A stretch of DNA of 64,000 nt from Psychroflexus montanilacus (GTDB lineage: Bacteria; Bacteroidota; Bacteroidia; Flavobacteriales; Flavobacteriaceae). The stretch is from positions 992,001 through 1,056,000 of the forward strand of contig NZ_JAIQZC010000001.1 in the NCBI RefSeq assembly GCF_020164535.1, in the 5' to 3' direction. The notes beneath the pieces are model-generated. The model worked only from the letters and a program-made list of their open reading frames with translations. It had not been told where the DNA came from and did not search any database. The first letter of the stretch is position 1, and the number at the start of each line of letters is the position of its first letter. This document shows positions 27,516-36,327 of the stretch, piece after piece. The position numbers and the translations under genes were made by a program.

Positions 27516-28610
27516 ATGACAAATCCAACGATTAAATTCTCAAGAAAGGATCCTCAAAAATTTTTCAGGACCCTAAACAAAAGGGTTAACAATTATTTCA
27601 GTGAGAATAATATAAAGAAAACTGGAAACTGGAAATTACATTTAAAAACGATCGTAATGTTCAGTTTGTTCTTAAGTCCTTATTTTTTAATATTATTTCT
27701 AGACATTTCAGATTGGTGGAAACTGCTTTTCACAGTCTTGATGGGAGCTGGTATGGCTGGTGTTGGCATGAATGTCATGCATGATGGAAATCATGGAACT
27801 TACTCCAGAAAAAAATGGGTAAACAAGTTCATGGGAAGTTCCATTTACATTTTAGCTGGTAATGTTTACAACTGGCAAGTGCAGCACAATGTTTTACATC
27901 ACACTTACACTAATATTCACGGTCACGATGAAGATATAGATGCAGGAGGCATTATCAGATTTTCAAAACATGCCAAATGGAAACGTTTTCATAAGTTTCA
28001 ACATATATATTCTGTATTTTTATATGGATTGCTCACTTTCAACTGGGCATTAACATCAGATTTTAAACAAACAAAACGTTACTTAAAGCGCCAGTTATCT
28101 TACGGGAAGATGCCAAGTCAATGGAAACAATGGAGCATGCTTGCCGTCACTAAAATTTTATACATTTCTATTTGGATAGTGATTCCTATCATGATTGGGA
28201 TTGTATGGTGGAAAGTTTTAATTGGATTCTTTGTGATGCATTACACCGCAGGATTAATTCTGAGTGTTATTTTTCAATTAGCTCACATGGTAGAAAATAA
28301 CGAAATGCCAATGCCTAATGAAGTTGGAGAAATGAAAAATACCTGGGCAATACATCAATTATTTACTACCACAAATTTTGCAACCAATAATAAAATCATG
28401 AACTGGTTCAGTGGTGGACTAAATCATCAAGTGGAACATCATATTTTTCCAAACATAAGCCATGTTCATTACGATAAAATAAGTAAAATTGTAAAAGAAA
28501 CAGCCAAAGAATTCAATTTGCCCTATAACGAATATGAATCTACCAGAGAAGCTGTAAAATCACATTTTAGACACTTAAGAATGCTTGGAAGCGAGCCACA
28601 ATTATCCTAA
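27516..28610 (+). CDS. Membrane fatty acid desaturase
   Basis: A 364-residue integral membrane di-iron enzyme. The three histidine boxes are present: HDGNH near residue 89, HHTYTNIHGH near 125, and NHQVEHHIF near 303, with membrane segments between them. The QVEHH form of the third box is typical of the acyl-lipid/acyl-CoA front-end and delta-9-like group in marine Bacteroidota. The exact position of the double bond cannot be assigned. The aminotransferase gene follows after 12 bp. Confidence 0.9.
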   Translation: MTNPTIKFSRKDPQKFFRTLNKRVNNYFSENNIKKTGNWKLHLKTIVMFSLFLSPYFLILFLDISDWWKLLFTVLMGAGMAGVGMNVMHDGNHGTYSRKKWVNKFMGSSIYILAGNVYNWQVQHNVLHHTYTNIHGHDEDIDAGGIIRFSKHAKWKRFHKFQHIYSVFLYGLLTFNWALTSDFKQTKRYLKRQLSYGKMPSQWKQWSMLAVTKILYISIWIVIPIMIGIVWWKVLIGFFVMHYTAGLILSVIFQLAHMVENNEMPMPNEVGEMKNTWAIHQLFTTTNFATNNKIMNWFSGGLNHQVEHHIFPNISHVHYDKISKIVKETAKEFNLPYNEYESTREAVKSHFRHLRMLGSEPQLS

Positions 28611-28622
28611 CTAATTATTTTT

Positions 28623-29807
28623 ATGATTCAACTTTCCGATAAAATTCAAAAATTAGAAACGTCAGCAACTTTAGCGATGGCTGCTAAAGCAAGAGAACTT
28701 AAAGCTGAGGGTAAAGACATTATTGGATTAAGTTTGGGTGAACCAGACTTCAATACTCCAGATTTTATTAAAGATGCTGCTATACAAGCCGTAAACGATA
28801 ATTACAATTCTTACTCTCCTGTGGATGGGTATGAGGAATTGAAAAAGGCTATTCAAAAAAAGTTCAAGAGAGATAATCATTTAGATTATAATCTAAATCA
28901 AATTGTTGTATCTACAGGGGCTAAGCAATCACTTTACAATATTGCTTCTGTAGTGCTGAACCCTGGAGATGAAGTCATTCTTCCTTGTCCGTATTGGGTA
29001 AGTTACAGTGATATCGTGAAATTAAATGGCGGTGTTCCTGTAGAAGTTGAAACAGACATTGAACAGGATTTTAAGATGACTCCAGACCAGTTGAAATCTG
29101 CTATCACTCCAAAAACAAAAATGCTATGGTACAGCTCACCATGTAATCCTAGTGGTTCTGTATATACAAAAGAAGAGTTAAAAGCCCTGGCAGATGTTCT
29201 CAAAGACTTTCCAGACATCATTGTGGTGAGTGATGAAATCTATGAACATATCAATTTTGGTCAAGAACGCTTTTCTATTGCTGAATTACCAGAAATGTAC
29301 GATAGAACTGTCACTGTAAATGGTGTTTCCAAAGCCTTTGCCATGACTGGTTGGAGAATCGGCTACATCGGTGCTCCAGAAAAAATTGCTAATGCTTGTA
29401 AAAAGCTACAAGGACAAGTCACAAGCGGAGCTAATTGTATTGCTCAACGAGCAGTGATTACAGCCTTAGATGCCCCTTTAGAAAAAATACAATACATGAT
29501 CGATAAATTCAAGTCTAGACGTAAGTTGATTTTAGATTTGATTGAAACTATTCCTGGATTTGAATGTAACGAACCTAAAGGAGCCTTTTATGTTTTTCCA
29601 AACGTTTCTTCTTTCTTCGGAAAAACATATGGCGGAAAAGAGATTAAAAATGCAACCGATTTTTCTATGTTTTTACTAGAAGTTGCCAATGTAGCCACAG
29701 TTACAGGAGAAGCTTTTGGCAATCCAAATTGCATTAGAATTTCTTATGCTGCAAGTGAAGATCACATAAAACAAGCTATGGACCGAATTAAAAAGTCTTT
29801 GAGTTAG
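28623..29807 (+). CDS. Class I aminotransferase (aspartate aminotransferase type)
   Basis: A 394-residue PLP enzyme of fold type I. Visible sites: GLSLGEPDFNTP, VSTGAKQSLYN, SPCNPSGSVY, SDEIYEHI and the PLP lysine in NGVSKAFAMTGWRIGY, plus the substrate arginine in CIRISYA. It is of the thermophile-type AspC subgroup (1-gamma), which can also act on aromatic amino acids. Its stop codon abuts that of the convergent mscS gene with no gap. Confidence 0.92.
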   Translation: MIQLSDKIQKLETSATLAMAAKARELKAEGKDIIGLSLGEPDFNTPDFIKDAAIQAVNDNYNSYSPVDGYEELKKAIQKKFKRDNHLDYNLNQIVVSTGAKQSLYNIASVVLNPGDEVILPCPYWVSYSDIVKLNGGVPVEVETDIEQDFKMTPDQLKSAITPKTKMLWYSSPCNPSGSVYTKEELKALADVLKDFPDIIVVSDEIYEHINFGQERFSIAELPEMYDRTVTVNGVSKAFAMTGWRIGYIGAPEKIANACKKLQGQVTSGANCIAQRAVITALDAPLEKIQYMIDKFKSRRKLILDLIETIPGFECNEPKGAFYVFPNVSSFFGKTYGGKEIKNATDFSMFLLEVANVATVTGEAFGNPNCIRISYAASEDHIKQAMDRIKKSLS

Positions 29808-30665
29808 TTAATTCTTTTGTTTAGGTAATGATTCTGAGGTCTTATATTCTCCCCCCTGATAAATGATTCTTCGAGGAATAGGGGTTTCAATTCCTTGTTT
29901 ATCCAAGGAAGATTTTACGGCTTCTAATTGTTCCCAATAGGTTGGCCAATAATCTTCAGATTTCACCCAGCATCTAGCAGTTACTCGTATTTCAGATTCT
30001 CCAATTTCATCTAACCAAACATCTGGTTCAGGATCTTTTTCAACGATAGGATGCGCTTTCAAAGCCTTTAGAATGATTGGCCTAATCGTTTCCATTTTTA
30101 TATCGAAGGCGAATTTTAATTTCAAATCTATCCTTCTTAAAGGATCCATCGTGCGATTGTCAACATCACTATTTGCTACATTGCCATTAGGCATGGTGAT
30201 GATTCTACCGTCAAAAGTTTTAATTCTGGTGTAAAGTATATCGATATTCTTTACGAAGCCAAGATTAGAATTGACATAGATCAAATCACCGACTTTAAAA
30301 GGCTTAAACACCAATATCAAAACACCACCTGCAAAATTAGCTAAACTGCCTTGCAAGGCTAGACCTATCGCAATTCCCGCAGCTCCAAAAATTGCCAAAA
30401 ACGAAGTGGCTTTCACACCCAGAATAGAGCCTACAAGTGTGAATAACAAGCCATATAAAACGAAAATAGAGAGACTTTCGATAAAGGTTTTTAGAGATAA
30501 TTCCACGTTAGACTTTTTTAAAGCAGCTTTCAAAAGCCTCATGATCAACTTTATAACGAGAATGCCAAAAACTATACTTATAATTGAATACAGGAGTTTT
30601 GGGCCTATACTATATAATGAATTTAGCAGAAAGTCCTTTAGGGTATCAAGAAATGTAGTATCCAA
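29808..30665 (-). CDS. mscS: Small-conductance mechanosensitive channel (MscS family)
   Basis: A 285-residue channel with three N-terminal helices, the pore-lining glycine/alanine helix (FGAAGIAIGLALQGSLANFAGGVLI), the beta domain FKVGDLIYV and a C-terminal alpha/beta domain. It opens on hypo-osmotic shock. Length matches E. coli MscS (286). It is convergent and gapless with the aminotransferase gene. Confidence 0.95.
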   Translation of the reverse strand: MDTTFLDTLKDFLLNSLYSIGPKLLYSIISIVFGILVIKLIMRLLKAALKKSNVELSLKTFIESLSIFVLYGLLFTLVGSILGVKATSFLAIFGAAGIAIGLALQGSLANFAGGVLILVFKPFKVGDLIYVNSNLGFVKNIDILYTRIKTFDGRIITMPNGNVANSDVDNRTMDPLRRIDLKLKFAFDIKMETIRPIILKALKAHPIVEKDPEPDVWLDEIGESEIRVTARCWVKSEDYWPTYWEQLEAVKSSLDKQGIETPIPRRIIYQGGEYKTSESLPKQKN

Positions 30666-30813
30666 AGTTTTATCGTTTTAGCTCGATGTAAGATAAGTAT
30701 TTGATCTCGTAACACATTCAAATCAAGTAAGGAATTCGAATGTTAAAAAAAAGCTCGATTATTCTTAATCACCATAAGTAAAACCTATGCCTTTTTTAAA
30801 TTTAAAATAAAAA

Positions 30814-31479
30814 ATGAATACTTTAAAAATTGAACACATAGAAAAGATCACCCCTAATGTTTTACAGATTAGAACGAATAAACCTTCAGGATTAGAATTC
30901 AAGCCAGGTCAGGCCACCGAACTTTTCATCAACAAAGAAGGCTGGAAAGAAGAAGGCAGGCCTTTTACCTTTACCAGCTTACCAGCTCAAGATCACCTAG
31001 AGTTTGTCATCAAGACTTATCCCGATCATAATGGCGTGACTGAACAATTGTTGGACCTTAAGAAAGGAGACGAATTGCTACAAACCGACATTTTTGGGAA
31101 TATTTATTTCCGGGGTGAAGGAACCTTTATCGCTGGTGGTGCTGGCTTGACGCCTCTCATTGCTATTTTGAGAGACAGGCACCAAAATGGAGAAGGAAAT
31201 GAAAATAACAAACTCATTTTTGCCAACAAAACCAAAGCCGATATCATCTTAAAAGATGAACTCAGTGACATGCTTGGAGATAATTTTATAAACATCCTGT
31301 CTAATGAGAAAACGGACCGGTTTGCGCACGGGCAAATCGATTTAAGCTTTTTGAAAAAACACATCATCAATTTACAGCAAAAGTTTTACATCTGTGGACC
31401 AGACCCAATGATCGAAAGTGTTGTTAATGACTTAAAAGAATTAGGCGTAGAACATGAAAACATCATTATTGAAGAATAA
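30814..31479 (+). CDS. Ferredoxin/flavodoxin reductase-like FAD/NAD(P) oxidoreductase
   Basis: A 221-residue protein with the FNR fold and no iron-sulfur domain. It shows GRPFTFTSLP (FAD binding, RxxS/T variant), GGAGLTPLIAILRD (nucleotide binding) and YICGPDPMIESV. It probably moves electrons between NAD(P)H and a small carrier; the partner is unknown. A terminator follows directly. Confidence 0.85.
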   Translation: MNTLKIEHIEKITPNVLQIRTNKPSGLEFKPGQATELFINKEGWKEEGRPFTFTSLPAQDHLEFVIKTYPDHNGVTEQLLDLKKGDELLQTDIFGNIYFRGEGTFIAGGAGLTPLIAILRDRHQNGEGNENNKLIFANKTKADIILKDELSDMLGDNFINILSNEKTDRFAHGQIDLSFLKKHIINLQQKFYICGPDPMIESVVNDLKELGVEHENIIIEE

Positions 31480-31500
31480 GTCGTGACAATTTATAGTCAA

Positions 31501-31536
31501 CAAAAGTGCCTTGAATTATCAAGGCACTTTTGTTTA
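31501..31536 (+). terminator. Terminator after the FNR-like gene
   Basis: A perfect 13-bp stem (CAAAAGTGCCTTG / CAAGGCACTTTTG) with a 6-nt loop and a T-rich tail. It may also serve the convergent gene at 31558. Confidence 0.9.
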
Positions 31537-31557
31537 GAATTATTGAAAGAACTCACG

Positions 31558-31967
31558 TTAAAATGTCTTCACAGACTTTGAAATAATCGTTTGTAGATGA
31601 TTTATATCCTGTGGGTCAATTCCTGCTCTGTGGATTTGAATTGTCTTGTTTGAAAGATGAATTTGAAGATAGTTATCGTTTACCTCTTGAGATTTGATTT
31701 GATCCAGAACTATTGTTTTGAAATAAAAGGTATTTATTCTTACAAGTAAGTACTTGTCATTTCCGTAGACAACGTTTTTATAAGTAAAAAGGCTTATAAA
31801 TAAAATCAATAAAACGGAAATTATACCGAACATAAGTCCTAAAAAAAATCCTTTAAATCGCTTTCAACCAGAAGACTTATAGCTGAAATCATTAAAAGGC
31901 AAACGGACAAAACATACATAAAAATGCGATTTGACCTAGTTTCATAAATGAATTTTATTCTATTCAT
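31558..31967 (-). pseudogene. Small membrane protein split by a -1 frameshift at a T8 run
   Basis: The frame opens at an ATG (31967) that overlaps the end of the upstream gene as ATGAATAG, a usual coupled start. It runs 42 codons (MNRIKFIYETRSNRIFMYVL) to a TAG at 31841-31839 directly after a run of eight Ts on the coding strand. Re-reading one T would join it to the 91-codon frame starting at 31833 (LGLMFGIISVLLILF), giving about 136 residues with two membrane helices. That length and layout match the 144-residue neighbour, including the C-terminal IDPQDINHLQ similar to VNPNDVQKLI. It could be a pseudogene, a sequencing error or programmed slippage. Confidence 0.75.
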
Positions 31968-32394
31968 AATACTTCAGATGTGATGAATCTTTGTAGAAAG
32001 CTTCAGAACGCTGAATCATTAAATTGATCAATTTTTGAACATCGTTTGGATTAACGTCTTCTATATCAATTTTATGGGTCTTCGTATTTTCTGTTAAAAT
32101 GAGTTTATCTTTAGCATACTCAATATCGGTAAGGTTATCAAATATGATATTGATTTGAGAAGTACTGTTAATTCGTGTTAAAATTCTTCTACTCGTATTG
32201 TATTGAACATGCGCCTTATACCAAAACATACGAAATAGCGAAATAAAAGCAAAAAGATTCAATATTAAAATTAAAAGCTTCTCATGTTTCGTGCCTTTAA
32301 AAATAAAGTACAAAACAAGCAACACTCCTACACCGAACAAAATTGGTAAATAGTGCTTTTTAGAAGACAAATTATCGAAATGGATGCTTTTCAT
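31960..32394 (-). CDS. Small two-helix membrane protein of unknown function
   Basis: A 144-residue protein with two hydrophobic helices (LPILFGVGVLLVLYFIF and LLILILNLFAFISLFRMFW) followed by a ~75-residue cytosolic domain that looks beta-rich, ending in a helix (VNPNDVQKLINLM). The layout is that of a small PH-like membrane-anchored protein, but I do not recognise the family. It is the intact paralogue of the split gene just downstream, which it overlaps by 8 bp. Confidence 0.7.
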   Translation of the reverse strand: MKSIHFDNLSSKKHYLPILFGVGVLLVLYFIFKGTKHEKLLILILNLFAFISLFRMFWYKAHVQYNTSRRILTRINSTSQINIIFDNLTDIEYAKDKLILTENTKTHKIDIEDVNPNDVQKLINLMIQRSEAFYKDSSHLKYYE

Positions 32395-32508
32395 CTTAAT
32401 TACCTTAGACTTAAGTAAATTTATGTCTTAACCAGTTACAAAACAAATGTAAGTATTAATCCAATTTTATCAAGATTTTGTATTTTTAGTGCTATCAAAT
32501 TAAAATCT

Positions 32509-33321
32509 ATGATAGATTTTCTCTCTTTTTTTGAAGAAATGCCAATTTGGATGAAACTGGGTTGGGTTGTCGGTGTTTTAGCTCTTTTTTGGATATTGGA
32601 AGGTTATTATAGATTAACTGCCATCAAATACAAAAAAGTGAAACACGCAGGAGTCAATTTCATATTCCTATTGTTTACGATGGGGATCAACGTTGGTTTT
32701 GGAGCGCTTACTTTAGGCGTTTTCTTCTGGATAGATGCCAACCAATTTGGTGTCTTGCATTGGATAGATGCCTCGCCTGTTATTGAACTGCTTTTGGCCA
32801 TATTAGCTTTGGATCTAGTAGCGCAATACGGGGTTCATTATTTCCTACATAAAGTGAAATGGATGTGGCGCCTACACATCATTCATCATAGCGATACCAA
32901 AGTGGATGTAACCACAGGAACTCGGCATCACCCACTCGACTTTACCATCAGAGAAAGCTTTGCTTTATTTACAGTGCTGATTATGGGAATGCCTATAGCT
33001 TATTATTTGTTTTACAGGATTTTGAGTGTATTCTTTACCTACTTCACTCACGCCAACATCAATTTAGGCAAGGCAGACAAGGTCTTAAGTTATCTTTTTG
33101 TCACTCCCACTATGCACAAATTTCACCATCACAAAGAATTACCCTGGACGGACACCAATTTTGGAAATATGTTTTCGATTTGGGACAGGCTGTTTGGAAC
33201 TTATCTTTATGCCGACCATCGTAAAATTGAATATGGCCTGGACATCGTTGATGATTTAAAAGATGAAGATGTTTTTTATCAGCTAAAAATTCCATTTGAT
33301 AAGTCCATCAAAACCAAATAA
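32509..33321 (+). CDS. Sterol desaturase / fatty acid hydroxylase family protein
   Basis: A 270-residue integral membrane di-iron enzyme. The histidine clusters HYFLHK, HIIHH, RHHPLD and HKFHHH, spread over residues ~120-207, match the fatty acid hydroxylase superfamily. There are about five hydrophobic segments. Possible substrates are fatty acids, carotenoids or hopanoid-like lipids; sequence alone does not decide. A gene-end repeat (copy A) lies 50 bp downstream. Confidence 0.88.
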   Translation: MIDFLSFFEEMPIWMKLGWVVGVLALFWILEGYYRLTAIKYKKVKHAGVNFIFLLFTMGINVGFGALTLGVFFWIDANQFGVLHWIDASPVIELLLAILALDLVAQYGVHYFLHKVKWMWRLHIIHHSDTKVDVTTGTRHHPLDFTIRESFALFTVLIMGMPIAYYLFYRILSVFFTYFTHANINLGKADKVLSYLFVTPTMHKFHHHKELPWTDTNFGNMFSIWDRLFGTYLYADHRKIEYGLDIVDDLKDEDVFYQLKIPFDKSIKTK

Positions 33322-33370
33322 TTAAATCTAAGACACCAACCTAAAAGAGCTATAATACAGTTTACTACTT

Positions 33371-33465
33371 GGGGCATTACCGGGCTATCACTACAAGTAC
33401 GCTCCCCAAAGCTTTGGGGATTACGCGCTTTTCGTTCTATCCCTATGCCGCCATCCACTCGTTAA
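33371..33465 (+). repeat. Gene-end palindromic repeat, copy A
   Basis: Begins near ACCGGGCTATC, has the core hairpin CCCCAAAGCTTTGGGG at about 33412-33427, and ends with TTCTATCCCTATGCC. It sits just after the sterol desaturase gene, oriented with it. Copies B (33593) and C (48007) share the CGGGC, hairpin and ATCCCT elements in the same order relative to their upstream gene. Confidence 0.75.
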
Positions 33466-33587
33466 AAAAATTGTAGCCTAGTTTAAAAAAGCTAGTTACT
33501 TGATGATGGAAAAACATCACCTCATAGTTATAATGAAAGGTCAATCATCCGTAAAAACGGCTTGGGATATTTAATGATTAAATTGGT

Positions 33588-33725
33588 AGAAGCCCCGCGT
33601 AAGGGATGCAAGTGAAAATCCCACAACCCCCAAAGCTTTGGGGGGAGGAATTGAAATGGGCAGCCTGCCTTTGTCGGCAGACAGGCCCGACCCCGCTATT
33701 GTTTAAAAGCGAGGGGCACGCCCAA
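33588..33725 (-). repeat. Gene-end palindromic repeat, copy B
   Basis: Read on the minus strand: CCCTCGCTT...GCGGGGTCGGGC, a GCCTGTCTGCCGAC/GGCAGGC palindrome, the core CCCCCAAAGCTTTGGGGG, then GCATCCCTTACGCGGGGC. It starts 5 bp beyond the E1 stop codon. Together with copy A it fills the 408-bp gap 33322-33729. Confidence 0.78.
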
Positions 33726-33729
33726 ATCA

Positions 33730-35835
33730 TTAATAATCTAGTAATTCCTGAATTTTGACTTTTACTTTTTCGGTGCTTGGAATCATGGTTTCTTCCAAAA
33801 TGGAGTTTAGCGGAATCGCGGGCATGTTTTCGGATCCTATCGTCATGACTGGCGCATCCAGATGTTGAAAACACTGCTCCTGAATCTTACCACTCAAAGC
33901 TCTGGCAAATGTATTGTCTGAAGGTTCCTCGGTCACCACCAGGCATTTTTTAGATTTCTTCACCGATTTCATGATGGTTTCCTCGTCCAAAGGATGTAGT
34001 GTGCGCAGGTCAACAATTTCGATTTGATCTTGTAGTCCGAGTTCCTGGGAAGCATTCATCGCCCAGTGTACGCCCATGCCGTAAGTGATTATGCTGAGGG
34101 TTTCCTTGTCATCCTGCGGCCAGATTTCCTGTAACACCCAGGCTTTTCCAAAGGGCAATACATAATCTTCAGCTGGCTCCACGCTAGTCGCGCCTTTGGT
34201 TCCTGGGACTTTGCTCCAATACAAACCCTTATGTTCAAAAATAACCACAGGATTGGGATCGTGATAAGCGGCTTTCATCAAACCCTTCAGATCGGCGCCA
34301 TTGCTGGGGTATGCGATTTTGAGTCCGCGAATGTTACTCACCACACTTTCTACCGATGAGGAATGGTAAGGCCCACCACTGCCATAAGCGCCAATGGGCA
34401 CTCTCAAAATCATGGATACTGGCCACTTACCGTTTGATAAATAGCAGCTGCGACTCACTTCGGTAAACAACTGATTAAGTCCAGGCCAAATGTAATCGGC
34501 AAACTGAACCTCAACAATGGGCTTGAGCCCAACTGCAGACATCCCTACCGTTGAGCCCACGATAAATGCTTCCTGAATGGGCGTGTTGAACACACGATGA
34601 TCGCCAAACTTCTGAGCTAACGTAGCCGCTTCTCGGAACACGCCTCCTAGCCTGCCTCCGACATCTTGTCCGTAGAGCAAACACTCTTTGTATTGGGTCA
34701 TCAGCTCTTCGATAGCAAAAAGCGCACAATCTACCATCACTACTTTTTCTGCACCTGCAGGGGAGCGTTCGCCTTTCTCTTCGGTTATAGGGGTGGGCGC
34801 AAAGTCATGTGTAAACAGATCTTCTGGTTTAGGATCTTCAGCTTTTAGCGCTTCCTGGTATTCCTTTTCCACAACTGCTTTTGCAGCTTTTTCGATGGCG
34901 TCTAGTTCGTCTTGAGTAAAGCCATTGTCGAGGAGTTGCTGTTTTAGTTTTGGATAAGGATCTCTGGTTTTGGATTCCTCCAGATCATCTCTATAAAATT
35001 CCATTCTAACGCCAGAAGTATGGTGATTGAGCAATGGGCATTTGGCATGGACTAAGAATGGCCGTCTCTCATTTCTTACGGTCTCCAGAACGTTTTGAAA
35101 TTCTGAATAAGATTCGATGAAGTCAGTCCCATCAATGCTAATCGCTTCCAGCCCGTGAAATCCTTTGGCATATTCAAAGGCGTCCTGTGCTCGGGTTTCC
35201 TCGGCATTGGCTGAAATGTCCCAGCCGTTGTCTTGTATGACATAGATGATGGGCAATTGCTTCAGAGCAGCCATCTGAAAAGCTTCCGCAATTTCACCTT
35301 CGGTCACGGAGGCGTCGCCCAAAGAACAGACGACTACTGGATTCTCGCGGATGCGGGAATCTGTCTCCTTTGAATCAGAGGCTGAAAAACTATACCGTTC
35401 ATTTTCATCAAATAGATTACCGCTTTCGCGGTAATTAATTCCTAGCGCTGCGCCGGTGGCGGGGATAGCTTGCATCCCCGTAGCTGAACTTTGGTGAGGT
35501 ATTTTAGGCTTGTCGGCATCCTTCAAACTGGGATGCGAGTAATAGGTTCGGCCTGCAGAAAACGGATCGTCTTTTTTGGCCAACAGCTGCAGCATCAAGT
35601 CTTTGGGCTGCATGCCAATTGCCAGCAAAATGGAATCATCCCTATAATACGGATATACATAATCTTGAGGTTTTAGTTGCATGCCTACCGCCGTCTGTAT
35701 CACTTCATGACCCCGTGAAGTGGCATGTACGTATTTGGACACCACCTTAAAGTTTTCTTCGTACAGCTCTGCCATAGCTTTGGCAGTCACTAAATTTTGA
35801 AATGCTTTTTTGAATATATTTTTATTTAGTTTCAT
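33730..35835 (-). CDS. 2-oxoacid dehydrogenase E1, fused alpha and beta subunits
   Basis: A thiamine diphosphate enzyme that decarboxylates a 2-oxoacid and acylates lipoate on E2. The 701-residue protein has an alpha part with the ThDP motif GDASVTEGE (173 onward, Ala in place of the usual second Gly) ending in QDNGWDIS, and a beta part from about residue 360 (LLYGQDVGGRLGGVFREA, GAYGSGGPYHSSSVE, VDLRTLHPLDEETI). Residues ~138-166 form a polar insert (FDENERYSFSASDSKETDSR) bounded at the DNA level by palindromes. Its partner E2 is at 36328. It lies within the paa cluster, so phenylpyruvate is a candidate substrate; branched-chain acids are the alternative. Confidence 0.88.
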   Translation of the reverse strand: MKLNKNIFKKAFQNLVTAKAMAELYEENFKVVSKYVHATSRGHEVIQTAVGMQLKPQDYVYPYYRDDSILLAIGMQPKDLMLQLLAKKDDPFSAGRTYYSHPSLKDADKPKIPHQSSATGMQAIPATGAALGINYRESGNLFDENERYSFSASDSKETDSRIRENPVVVCSLGDASVTEGEIAEAFQMAALKQLPIIYVIQDNGWDISANAEETRAQDAFEYAKGFHGLEAISIDGTDFIESYSEFQNVLETVRNERRPFLVHAKCPLLNHHTSGVRMEFYRDDLEESKTRDPYPKLKQQLLDNGFTQDELDAIEKAAKAVVEKEYQEALKAEDPKPEDLFTHDFAPTPITEEKGERSPAGAEKVVMVDCALFAIEELMTQYKECLLYGQDVGGRLGGVFREAATLAQKFGDHRVFNTPIQEAFIVGSTVGMSAVGLKPIVEVQFADYIWPGLNQLFTEVSRSCYLSNGKWPVSMILRVPIGAYGSGGPYHSSSVESVVSNIRGLKIAYPSNGADLKGLMKAAYHDPNPVVIFEHKGLYWSKVPGTKGATSVEPAEDYVLPFGKAWVLQEIWPQDDKETLSIITYGMGVHWAMNASQELGLQDQIEIVDLRTLHPLDEETIMKSVKKSKKCLVVTEEPSDNTFARALSGKIQEQCFQHLDAPVMTIGSENMPAIPLNSILEETMIPSTEKVKVKIQELLDY
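35341..35435 (+). repeat. Palindrome-bounded insert inside the E1 coding sequence
   Basis: Two hairpins flank the insert: ATTCTCGC-GGAT-GCGGGAAT at 35341-35360 (8-bp stem, one G-T pair) and ATTACCGC-TTTC-GCGGTAAT at 35416-35435 (perfect 8-bp stem). Both are translated in frame. The stretch between them encodes a Ser/Asp/Glu-rich segment unlike the conserved sequence on either side. Confidence 0.6.
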
Positions 35836-35868
35836 TTATTTAAATTTTGTCGTTTTGAGTCAAGAGTC

Positions 35869-36325
35869 AAGATGTTTTGAAACAGGACTTAATGGATAAT
35901 AATTAAAAAAGTCAAGTATCTGATTCTATTTTATCAATGAAGTTTGAAATTTTACTCTGTAACATTTGTATTTTATTCTCAAGTCTTAAATAATCATCCT
36001 TAGAGATGAATTTTTGACGGTAGCAGACCATCAATTGAGTTTCCCACTCAAAGGCTGAACCTAAACTATCACCTAAAAATTTAGCAAAATGCTTATTACT
36101 TCTTTTACTCGATCCTTCAGATATATTAGATGCTATTGAAACAGAACAACGATTCATTTGAGTTCTTAATCCGAACTTCTCAAAATCGGGAAGTGAATTA
36201 GTAAGCTCATAGTTAAGATCTATCAATTCCATCGCTTCTTGCCATATGAGTAGCTTTTTAAAATTATGCCTTCTCATTTTGTTTTATTTTGTCTTGTATC
36301 CAAATGTCCTGTTTCAAAACGTCTT
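35869..36325. repeat. Inverted flanks of four-helix-bundle cassette 1
   Basis: The left arm 35869-35890 (AAGATGTTTTGAAACAGGAC plus TT) and the right arm 36304-36325 are inverted copies matching at 20 of 22 positions, with the gene in the 413-nt loop. Both arms continue into degenerate 7-bp arrays: GAGTCAA twice before the left arm, and units such as TTTCAAA and TTTCATT at the right arm, where the E2 stop (TCA on the plus strand) is in register. Confidence 0.85.
35912..36277 (-). CDS. Four-helix-bundle protein 1 (23S rRNA IVP type)
   Basis: A 121-residue protein of the S23/IVP family. The N-terminal FKKLLIWQEAMEL and central SVSIASNISEGSSKRSNKHF are classic family signatures; the rest is helical. 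In other genomes this family is encoded in intervening sequences of 23S rRNA genes; function is unresolved. Here it lies between E2 and E1 with no rRNA nearby, inside an inverted-repeat frame. It belongs to the classical subfamily, unlike the other three copies in this cluster. Confidence 0.93.
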   Translation of the reverse strand: MRRHNFKKLLIWQEAMELIDLNYELTNSLPDFEKFGLRTQMNRCSVSIASNISEGSSKRSNKHFAKFLGDSLGSAFEWETQLMVCYRQKFISKDDYLRLENKIQMLQSKISNFIDKIESDT

Positions 36326-36327
36326 TT

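Noticed and set aside
33322-33729. IS or transposase remnant in the gap between the sterol desaturase and E1.
   Set aside because: Only the two palindromic gene-end repeats are seen; no transposase fragments or terminal repeats of an IS.
34666-34915. Overlapping plus-strand frames within E1.
   Set aside because: They are shadows of the E1 coding sequence, which has continuous family similarity on the minus strand.
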